This document shows positions 7,758-14,025 of a stretch of 17,234 nucleotides of DNA, piece after piece. Source of the stretch: an uncultured bacterium (GTDB lineage Bacteria > Cyanobacteriota > Vampirovibrionia > Gastranaerophilales > Gastranaerophilaceae); contig CAQTPN010000004.1 of the NCBI GenBank assembly GCA_948888345.1, forward strand, positions 1-17,234, read 5' to 3'. The notes under the pieces were generated by a model, which saw nothing but the letters and a program-made list of their open reading frames with translations, had not been told where the DNA came from and did no database searches. Position numbers and translations under genes: made by a program. Within the stretch, counting starts at the first letter, position 1. Every line of letters starts with the position of its first letter.

Positions 7758-8720
7758 TCATTTTTGTCGGGCAAAATCCAAAAAAAGGCTTTCCAAAACA
7801 AATTTAATGTTTATAAATGCTTTAAGCCTTCTTTTTGCCTTTAAAATAAGCTTTATATGGTATTCAAACAGTTTAACCGCTTCAATATTATTAATATTAT
7901 TCTTTAAATTTGAAAGAATAAAATCTTCTAAATCATTAAAAAAATCAACCGGATTGATTTCATCCGCCTTTAGCTTATTTTCAATTTCAATAACCGTTTC
8001 AAGAGCCTCTTCTATTGTAAAATAAGGATATTTTTTTAGCATTTTAATGTCATCAAAATAAGGTTTTGCTTCTTTTGAGGCACTCCTTGCGCCGCCTCCT
8101 GAAAGTTTAAATACATTTGAGCGGGAAACAATTGTTGAGATTAAATCCTCCCTATTTTTTGTTAAAAATATAAATGTCGTGCGATCGGGAGGCTCTTCAA
8201 CAGATTTTAAAAGAGAATTTGAAGCATCTGCCTGAAACATTTTCATATTTAAAGGAAGAGGCACCCAGTTTTCCTCCGGAAAATCATACCCCAATGACTT
8301 AAATTTGCAGCATGAAGCTTCTTCAGCTGCGTTTTTTTGCTTAATTTTTGCATCACAAAATATAAAAACTCTGTGATAATCACAGGTTTCACTTAATGAA
8401 GATGTGATTTTTTTTGCCTGTGCAATTGAAATAACGGTTTTTGAAGGGTCATCCTTAAAATTTATCGGGGATACAATATTAACGCTCGGGTGTTTTATGT
8501 CCCTTATCCAGTTGCAGTTTATACATTTGCAGTTTGAATCCTTTTTATCACCTTTGCAGTTTAAAATTCTTGCAAGCTCCATTGAAAACATATACTCTGA
8601 AATTATATCAAGCCCTTCAAATACAATGGATTGCGGGAATTTATCAATATTATTTTGAATAAGTGTTTCAAAATAATCAGATATAAAAGGAAAATTTGAT
8701 TTTAAAATATCATTAATCAT
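7758..8720 (-). CDS. holB: DNA polymerase III delta' subunit, clamp loader
   Basis: This 320-residue protein is the delta' wrench of the replicative clamp loader, which places the sliding clamp on primed DNA. The N-terminal AAA+ domain lacks a working Walker A (the strand-loop is FEGLDIISEYM), as expected for delta'. Four cysteines at residues 55, 64, 66 and 69 form the zinc module. NSLLKSVEEPPDRTTFIFLT at about 168-187 is the family hallmark, and the SRC motif appears as IVSRS. An insertion of about 36 residues (about 125-161) sits between the FIFCDA strand and this hallmark. The start ATG overlaps the holA stop by four nt (ATGA), so translation is coupled. The C-terminal collar helices are weakly conserved but of normal length. 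Confidence 0.87.
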   Translation of the reverse strand: MINDILKSNFPFISDYFETLIQNNIDKFPQSIVFEGLDIISEYMFSMELARILNCKGDKKDSNCKCINCNWIRDIKHPSVNIVSPINFKDDPSKTVISIAQAKKITSSLSETCDYHRVFIFCDAKIKQKNAAEEASCCKFKSLGYDFPEENWVPLPLNMKMFQADASNSLLKSVEEPPDRTTFIFLTKNREDLISTIVSRSNVFKLSGGGARSASKEAKPYFDDIKMLKKYPYFTIEEALETVIEIENKLKADEINPVDFFNDLEDFILSNLKNNINNIEAVKLFEYHIKLILKAKRRLKAFINIKFVLESLFLDFARQK

Positions 8721-9724
8721 AAAGCTCCGTTCCTTTTATCTTGAAAAAAAGCACATTCAAAGGCAAGAAGGGCCTCTTTTTCCCCGCTTTTTATTTCAAA
8801 TTCAGCTTCAATTAAACCCTGTTTTATTTGAATAAGTTCATCCACACTTACCGTACGCAGTTTTTCAAGACTTTTTTTCACGGCAAAATCATTCTGCCCG
8901 GTTTTTCTTGCTATATCAAAGCTTGACATTGATTTTGAATAAACTTTGGTTATTAAAAGTTTTGAAAAAGAGCTTTGTAAAAAGGCTAAAATTTCAAGGT
9001 AGTGAGATTTATTCAGCATATTTGAAATTTCAAAAAGGGCTTTATCAAATTTTTTTTCTAAGATTAAATCATTTATTAAGAAAATATTCTGTCCGCCGCC
9101 CCCTGTTTTTTCTGCAATATCTTGTGTTATAAGGGTATCCGGATAAATTGTAAGCTTTATTTTATCAACAGCATTATTTAAATCGCGAAGCGACGGGCCG
9201 ACCTGCCTCATTATTGTTGTTAAAACATTATTATCGGCCTTTAGCCCTGCTTTTTGGACCATACCCTTTAAAACGGGGAGAATTTTATATTCTTCATAAG
9301 CCTTAAAGCTTGAAAACTCTTTAACAGTACCCGTTTTTTGAACGGCTTTAAATATTTTTTTTCTTGAATCGGGTTTTTTTCTGTCTCCCTTATCAATAGG
9401 ACAGGTTAAAATTATATGAACCCTGTCTGACACTAAATCAAACGCTTTTGTTACTTCATCCGTCTGCTTGTCATCAAGCTTTATCTTTTTTGCTGTCTCT
9501 AAAAAATATTTATCTGCCCTTATTTTATATACAACATCCCCAAACATCATAGGCTGGGTACAAAGTGCATCTATCAAAACTTTAAAATCAGGATTATCAA
9601 GGCATCTGTAATTCAGGGGCGAAATTTCATTCCCGTCACGAACTTTCAGCACCTCATCTTTAATGGTTTTTATTTCGTTTTCAAGCGTGAAATCCTCATC
9701 GCCCCAGAACAAATATACAGGCAT
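8717..9724 (-). CDS. holA: DNA polymerase III delta subunit, clamp loader
   Basis: This 335-residue protein is the delta subunit that opens the sliding clamp. The start YLFWGDEDFTLENEI matches the family's first strand and helix. GPSLRDLNNAVDKIKL (about residue 175) is the conserved central block, and QNIFLINDLILEKKFDKAL opens the C-terminal collar. The last 60 residues contain the usual two helices ending in EKEALLAFE. It is the first gene of the four-gene minus-strand operon and overlaps holB by four nt. The ribosome site before the ATG is weak: AAGG lies about 15 nt away. An upstream TTTATA-17-TAAAAT pair on the minus strand is a possible promoter but a poor match. Confidence 0.88.
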   Translation of the reverse strand: MPVYLFWGDEDFTLENEIKTIKDEVLKVRDGNEISPLNYRCLDNPDFKVLIDALCTQPMMFGDVVYKIRADKYFLETAKKIKLDDKQTDEVTKAFDLVSDRVHIILTCPIDKGDRKKPDSRKKIFKAVQKTGTVKEFSSFKAYEEYKILPVLKGMVQKAGLKADNNVLTTIMRQVGPSLRDLNNAVDKIKLTIYPDTLITQDIAEKTGGGGQNIFLINDLILEKKFDKALFEISNMLNKSHYLEILAFLQSSFSKLLITKVYSKSMSSFDIARKTGQNDFAVKKSLEKLRTVSVDELIQIKQGLIEAEFEIKSGEKEALLAFECAFFQDKRNGAL

Positions 9725-9820
9725 ATTCTAAATAAAACCTTTTAAAATCTCTTAAAACAATTTTAGCTTGAAAATTCAATTTTATAAAGAAAATTTTATT
9801 TAAAAATAGCAAAATAATAT

Positions 9821-9854
9821 TTTTTTGTGTTTTCTATGGACACCACACAAGAAA
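9821..9854 (+). promoter_or_regulatory. Leader hairpin touching the ribosome site of the SFKG protein
   Basis: TTTTTTGTGT (9821-9830) can pair with ACACAAGAAA (9845-9854) in RNA, with one G-U pair and a 14-nt loop. The right arm overlaps the start of the AAAGGA ribosome site. The effect depends on where transcription starts, which I cannot fix; a TAATAT at 9815 would start inside the left arm. Confidence 0.25.
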
Positions 9855-9863
9855 GGAATTAAG

Positions 9864-10544
9864 ATGCAGATAAATTCAATAAGACCGTATTCTCAAAATA
9901 CGAAAATTCCGTCATTTAAGGGCGCAAACCTTGTACAGGTTCCAAAAAAGGCATTTCAAAGCTCTGAAAAAGCTCTGATAACTTTTATGGAAGCTATCAC
10001 ATCTGCCGATGGTTCCAGACTGAAAGAAAATATATTTACAAGACTTTCAAATTCTTTTAATCCTGCCAAAGATAAGAAATTTGCCATTTATCAGGAAAAT
10101 CCTTCATACGTTTTAGTATCAGATGTTTTAAGAAGGTATGGCCTTAAAAGCTGTTCTGCTGAATGGTTTTCAAAAAATACAGGTATTCCTGTAAATGGCG
10201 AAAAACATCCGGATTTTCATTCTTTTCATGTCTTAACCGGCAAAGAAAAAGATGCCGCGTTAAATTTATTTTCTAAAAAGAATATCGATTCAATCTATGA
10301 GCAGGCAGCAGAAGAAATAAATAATTCAAAAGGTATTTCCGATGAACAGGTAAGAAAGATAAACAAAAGTTTCATTAATGGTGATTATGAAGCCGCGGAG
10401 AGGCAGGCAGAGTTTTTATTAAATGCAAAAGCAGCACAAATATTAGACAGCAGGATGGATGCCTCATTAAAAAATACACATTTTAAACATTTTAGAATAG
10501 GAAGCCTTGATGAGGTTAAAAATATAATAAATGAACTTGTATAA
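9864..10544 (+). CDS. Orphan protein with SFKG N-terminal tail
   Basis: I do not recognise the 226-residue product. The N-terminus MQINSIRPYSQNTKIPSFKG is polar and probably disordered, without a signal peptide or membrane helix. Similar tails ending in (S/N)FKG are, as I recall, common on orphan proteins of gut Melainabacteria; that is memory, not a search. The rest looks soluble and mostly helical, with a histidine-rich patch (HPDFHSFHVLTG, about residues 114-125) and a C-terminal helix-rich half. I chose the ATG at 9864 because GAAAGGA lies 7 nt upstream; an in-frame extension to 9825 starts at a TTG without a ribosome site. It stands alone between the holA operon and a terminator. Confidence 0.75.
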   Translation: MQINSIRPYSQNTKIPSFKGANLVQVPKKAFQSSEKALITFMEAITSADGSRLKENIFTRLSNSFNPAKDKKFAIYQENPSYVLVSDVLRRYGLKSCSAEWFSKNTGIPVNGEKHPDFHSFHVLTGKEKDAALNLFSKKNIDSIYEQAAEEINNSKGISDEQVRKINKSFINGDYEAAERQAEFLLNAKAAQILDSRMDASLKNTHFKHFRIGSLDEVKNIINELV

Positions 10545-10607
10545 CCTTAAATAAGGATTCATTTTTAATCAAAATTTATATCTAACTTAATTTATAATAT
10601 ACTAAAA

Positions 10608-10640
10608 GCCGGCAGTTAAATTTCTGCCGGCCTTCTTTTA
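10608..10640. terminator. Bidirectional terminator between the SFKG gene and the glucokinase gene
   Basis: Perfect 8-bp GC-rich arms GCCGGCAG and CTGCCGGC with an 8-nt loop are followed by CTTCTTTTA on the plus strand and by TTTTAGT on the minus strand. It sits between two convergent genes and can serve both. Confidence 0.8.
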
Positions 10641-10650
10641 TGGTTTAAAT

Positions 10651-11601
10651 TTAACTTTCAATTAAAAGGCTTGCGCCGATAACGCCTGCCGTATTTCCAA
10701 GCTCCGCATGAACAATTTCAACACTGGATGCTTGAATAGGCATGGCTCTTTTTTGAACCACTTCTCTTATGGGATTAAAAAGAATATCTCCGGCATCCGC
10801 TACACCGCCGCCTATAATTACTTTTTCAGGATTTAAAAGGTTAATAACAGATGTTAAACCAAGGCCGATTGTTTCACCTATTTTTCTGTAAATTTGCTTT
10901 GCAACAACATCCCCCTGCAATGCAGCCTGAGCCACAATATACGGGCTTAATTCTTCTGTTGCAAGTTCTTTAAATTTAGAAGATTTTCCGCCCATAATGT
11001 ATTCTTTGGCCATTTGAACAATAGCAGGGCCTGAAGCGTAAGCCTCAAAACATGCAAAATCACCGCATCCGCAAAGAGGGCCTTCACCCATAGACATTTT
11101 AATGTGGCCTATTTCACCTGCCGCATTTTTGGCTCCGCGGGCAAGCTTACCGTTTATAACAAGGCCTGAACCGATTCCTGTACCAACGGTAATACATACA
11201 AGATTCTGACAGCCCTTTCCCGCACCGTATTTTAATTCGCCGAGAGTTGCAACACGTACATCATTATCAAGTTTTGTTACAATGCCGAATTCTTTTTGCA
11301 TAATATCAGCTACAGGAACATCAACCCAGCCCGGCATGTTTGGCAAAAGCCTTACAACTCCTGCCTGATAATCAATCTGGCCCGGGAAGCCGAAGCCTAT
11401 AGCTTCAATTGAATTTTTATCCTGATTGGTTTCTTTCATTAAATCTGAAATAGCGATTTTAATATTTCCCAAAGTATGCTCATAACCCATATCTGCACGG
11501 GTGGGCGTTGTGTTTGAATAGACAATTTTACCGTCCATATCAACAAGTGCAATTTTTATGTTTGTTCCGCCAATATCCACACCAATTCTGTACTTTTTCA
11601 T
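10651..11601 (-). CDS. glcK: ROK-family glucokinase
   Basis: This 316-residue cytosolic sugar kinase most likely phosphorylates glucose to glucose 6-phosphate with ATP. The phosphate-1 loop is VDIGGTNIK (residues 8-16). The catalytic aspartate is Asp114 in KLDNDVRVATLGE. TVGTGIGSGLVINGKLARG is the phosphate-2 region. The ROK signature with its zinc site is visible as His166 (EIGH) and Cys177, Cys179 and Cys184 in LCGCGDFACFEAYASG. There is no N-terminal helix-turn-helix, so it is a kinase, not a ROK repressor. GGGAG lies four nt before the ATG. Specificity among hexoses (glucose, fructose, N-acetylmannosamine) cannot be fixed from sequence, though the overall pattern fits glucokinase. It is monocistronic, ending at a GC-rich terminator. 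Confidence 0.88.
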   Translation of the reverse strand: MKKYRIGVDIGGTNIKIALVDMDGKIVYSNTTPTRADMGYEHTLGNIKIAISDLMKETNQDKNSIEAIGFGFPGQIDYQAGVVRLLPNMPGWVDVPVADIMQKEFGIVTKLDNDVRVATLGELKYGAGKGCQNLVCITVGTGIGSGLVINGKLARGAKNAAGEIGHIKMSMGEGPLCGCGDFACFEAYASGPAIVQMAKEYIMGGKSSKFKELATEELSPYIVAQAALQGDVVAKQIYRKIGETIGLGLTSVINLLNPEKVIIGGGVADAGDILFNPIREVVQKRAMPIQASSVEIVHAELGNTAGVIGASLLIES

Positions 11602-11642
11602 AAATCTCCCTCTTTAAAATTATATCTGATTATGTTAAGCAG

Positions 11643-11651
11643 ATTATACCA
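11643..11651 (-). promoter_or_regulatory. Extended -10 promoter of the glucokinase gene
   Basis: On the minus strand TGGTATAAT is a perfect extended -10, about 42 nt before the start codon. No clear -35 is present, which extended -10 promoters can do without. Confidence 0.5.
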
Positions 11652-11779
11652 TTAAAAGCATTGTATAGGAAGTTTTAACCTTATGTAAACAAATGTAACA
11701 AAAGATTGCCTTTTTGAAATTATATACCTTTTAAATACTTTATATATATGTAACGAGTTTATTGAAAGTTTAGAGCAAA

Positions 11780-11950
11780 ATGGCAGTTCGTCCAACTGAT
11801 AGCATAGATAAAAAATTAGCTCAGATGTATGCATCCAAGGTAACAGTAAATCTTGAAGCTAAATCAACACTTTCCCCGAATGAATTCTGGAATTCAATGG
11901 AATTAATAGCTTTGAACAATAAAGCCGTCATGAATTTCAGATGTAAATAA
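11780..11950 (+). CDS. Putative 56-residue microprotein
   Basis: An intact 57-codon frame starts at ATG with GAG four nt upstream and encodes a polar, charged 56-residue product. It starts MAVRPTDSIDKKLAQMYASK and ends NFRCK. There is no signal peptide or membrane helix; the middle (SPNEFWNSMELIALNN) could form an amphipathic helix. I do not recognise it. Its balanced amino-acid make-up differs from the AT-rich flanks, and a good terminator follows 40 nt after the stop. Both favour a real gene. It stands alone between the divergent glucokinase gene and a convergent membrane-protein gene. The remaining DNA between 11652 and 11779 is AT-rich with TATATATA runs and no clear promoter. Confidence 0.6.
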   Translation: MAVRPTDSIDKKLAQMYASKVTVNLEAKSTLSPNEFWNSMELIALNNKAVMNFRCK

Positions 11951-11988
11951 AAAATTAATCAAAGATGGATTATGGAGTAGAAAAAATT

Positions 11989-12024
11989 CCGCCACCGCTT
12001 TTTTAAAGCCGGCGGCATTTTTTT
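11989..12024. terminator. Bidirectional terminator between the microprotein and membrane-protein genes
   Basis: CCGCC and GCTTT in the left arm pair with AAAGC and GGCGG in the right arm, with a small internal bulge. A seven-T run follows on the plus strand and AATTTTTT on the minus strand. It fits the ends of both convergent genes. Confidence 0.75.
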
Positions 12025-12041
12025 ATGCTGATTGCCTGATT

Positions 12042-13094
12042 TTATTTAATGAGTAATTTTCTTATTTTTTCTTCGATTTTTCTACAGTTTTTAGAATAAT
12101 AAAGGCCCGAAAAAATAATAAAAAGCCCGAATAAAACAAGCATAAGCGGAAAAATAGGAGAATCCTTAAAAATAACATACGCAAGGTGTCCTATATAAGC
12201 AAAAACACCAATTGCACCCCAAACGATGAAAATCTTTCTTTGCAAAATAATGCTTATTATCATATAAAAGAAGCTGAATGCAGCAATAACAAAATAAGCA
12301 AATTCATTATCTATTTTAAATTGCAGAAAAATTGAAGGTATTACACACCATAAAAGCGTTGAGCCAAAAATATAGAACCATCCTGAAAAATCATCTTTTG
12401 TTTTTCTATCAAATTTCAAAGCAATTCCAAGCATAAATATTGCAAAGAAAAATGTTGCAAAATTGCGCATTCCCCAGCTGGGCTCTATTAAAGCACCTTG
12501 TGCAAAAACAGGGACAATATCCATTGAAAGATACCAGAGAGCATAGCATACAGGAAGGGTTAAAAACGGGAATTTTCTGAATTTTAAAAAGATAAGACCC
12601 GCAAGAATTGTTGCTATCTCCATTAGTATCCATCCGCTTCTTATCCATTTATGAAAATCAGAATACCTGCTTAAATCATTCGGCATTATGCCGACCAGAC
12701 TTTCAAATGCCCAAACGCCAAGCGGTACAACACTTACAGCACAAGTATACAATAATCCGCCCGGTATTTTTTTATCTTTTTTCCAAAGAAGATTTCCTAA
12801 AAGTGTAAAGATTAAAAAATATACAATACAAACAGCCAAAAGCCCGCCATGTCCGAATGATTCCCAGATGTTCCCGAGATACCAGCCCATGGTGCTTATT
12901 ATAATTAATGCTCCAAAATAATATAAAAAATTTTCAAATGTAAATTTCTTACGGTTCTCTTTATCTATAGCATCATCTTTTAATTTTTTTTCTGCATTAA
13001 TCCCGTTTAAAAAATTAATAAGAACATCAAAAGTGTCTGCAGAAATAATTTTCTTATCAACAGCAAGAGATAAATCTTTTTCATCAAATTTCAT
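12042..13094 (-). CDS. Polytopic membrane protein, DUF2157-like
   Basis: The 350-residue product has a soluble N-terminus of about 50 residues (LSLAVDKKIISADTFDVLINFL, then a charged linker). About ten hydrophobic helices follow, such as FLYYFGALIIISTMGWYLG, GGLLAVCIVYFLIFTLLG and LMLVLFGLFIIFSGLYY, and a basic tail ends EEKIRKLLIK. The N-terminal 'vdkkIIs...' helix pair followed by many helices resembles DUF2157-type proteins, whose role is unknown; this match is tentative. No catalytic motif is visible. The ATG has AAGGG about 8 nt upstream. It is monocistronic between its own promoter and the shared GC-rich terminator, divergent from the ADP-ribosyltransferase-like gene. Confidence 0.8.
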   Translation of the reverse strand: MKFDEKDLSLAVDKKIISADTFDVLINFLNGINAEKKLKDDAIDKENRKKFTFENFLYYFGALIIISTMGWYLGNIWESFGHGGLLAVCIVYFLIFTLLGNLLWKKDKKIPGGLLYTCAVSVVPLGVWAFESLVGIMPNDLSRYSDFHKWIRSGWILMEIATILAGLIFLKFRKFPFLTLPVCYALWYLSMDIVPVFAQGALIEPSWGMRNFATFFFAIFMLGIALKFDRKTKDDFSGWFYIFGSTLLWCVIPSIFLQFKIDNEFAYFVIAAFSFFYMIISIILQRKIFIVWGAIGVFAYIGHLAYVIFKDSPIFPLMLVLFGLFIIFSGLYYSKNCRKIEEKIRKLLIK

Positions 13095-13120
13095 AATAAA
13101 AACCCTTAATTTTTTGTTTT

Positions 13121-13150
13121 ATTATAGTGATTTTAGCTTATTTACGGCAA
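13121..13150 (-). promoter_or_regulatory. Putative sigma70-type promoter of the membrane-protein gene
   Basis: On the minus strand, TTGCCG (-35) and a perfect TATAAT (-10) are 18 bp apart. Transcription would start about 20 nt before the ATG. Confidence 0.5.
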
Positions 13151-13239
13151 GCTTTGTTAAGCTAAATTTACACACCCTAAAACTTTTTAGCAATTTTTAA
13201 AACATTTTTTACTTTTTGAAATATATAAAAGGAGATAAA

Positions 13240-13929
13240 ATGAGCATAAATTTAACAAAATTTACACAGGCTGCAGGTGCAAGCTTACAAAATATTTCTC
13301 AAAAAGCAGCACCGCAGGTGCCCCAAAGTGCAAAATTTAATACAGGGATTTTACCCGCAGATACGGTAGATTTTTCTAAAGCGGCGAAAAAGGCTCAATT
13401 TCCTTTTACCGATAAAACCACACAGGTAGCAGAGCACCACAATATAAACGGTCAAAATAGCAATATAAGATGTGCTCTGAAACATCTTGAACAGGGTAAA
13501 GAGCTGAACAGAGGAGACAAATGGGCACTTGAAACAGTAGAAGAGCTGGATGCTGATTTTGCAAAGCTCCCGCCATTGGAAGACAATTTTACATTTTACA
13601 GAGGAAGAACAAAACACCCTGTTATAGAACGTTTTAACGAAGATTTTAATATAATTGAAGCTGCAAAAGAGGGTGAAATTATAGTCCCGGATAGAGCATA
13701 CAGCTACGGCGCATTTAATAAAAGCCTTGCAGAGCACTGGTCCGGCGGAATGGGCGATACCATGATGATTGAAATCCGCACCCCGAAAGGTGCCAAGGTT
13801 TCAAGAAATTTAGAGCACGGCGGCGAAGTTGTATTTCCAAGAGGAGCTGAATACAGGCTTTTATCAAAGGAAAAAAGCAATGATAACTGTTTAAATGTCG
13901 TATTAGAATACATTTTGCCTGAAAAATAG
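13240..13929 (+). CDS. Putative ADP-ribosyltransferase-fold protein
   Basis: The 229-residue product has a polar, probably disordered first 65 residues containing ADTVDFSKAAKK, then a domain resembling R-S-E type ADP-ribosyltransferases, which move ADP-ribose from NAD to a target. FTFYRGR supplies the strand-1 arginine (Arg121). PDRAYSYGAFNKSLAEHW (150-167) sits where the STS strand and following helix occur, with Ser155. MMIEIRTPKGAKVS and then EHGGEVVFPRGAEYRLLS carry the likely catalytic Glu196 before the family's V-x-F-P-R-G strand. The usual first Glu/Gln of E-x-E is Gly194 here, which is unusual. No signal peptide or partner immunity gene is seen. I chose the ATG at 13240 because a strong AAAGGAGAT precedes it; a TTG 24 nt upstream is in frame but has no such site. 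A weak AT hairpin with T-run follows the stop. The fold call is from motifs only. Confidence 0.65.
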   Translation: MSINLTKFTQAAGASLQNISQKAAPQVPQSAKFNTGILPADTVDFSKAAKKAQFPFTDKTTQVAEHHNINGQNSNIRCALKHLEQGKELNRGDKWALETVEELDADFAKLPPLEDNFTFYRGRTKHPVIERFNEDFNIIEAAKEGEIIVPDRAYSYGAFNKSLAEHWSGGMGDTMMIEIRTPKGAKVSRNLEHGGEVVFPRGAEYRLLSKEKSNDNCLNVVLEYILPEK

Positions 13930-13980
13930 TGAAAAATTGAACTTAAAAATTTTCTTATTTTTTATTGCAGCTTGTTTTTG

Positions 13981-13989
13981 TGGTAAAAT
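13981..13989 (+). promoter_or_regulatory. Extended -10 promoter of thrS
   Basis: TGGTAAAAT lies 36 nt before the thrS ATG and fits an extended -10. The leader would be short, leaving no room for a T-box or similar control element. Confidence 0.5.
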
Positions 13990-14025
13990 TCTACTTAGAA
14001 CTTTACTTATAAAGGAAGAATTGTT

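Noticed and set aside
12608..12921. Plus-strand frames opposite the membrane protein
   Set aside because: Antisense shadows of a ten-helix membrane protein with its own promoter and ribosome site.
13930..14025. T-box leader for thrS
   Set aside because: The gap is under 100 bp, with the promoter 36 nt before the ATG, too short for a T-box.
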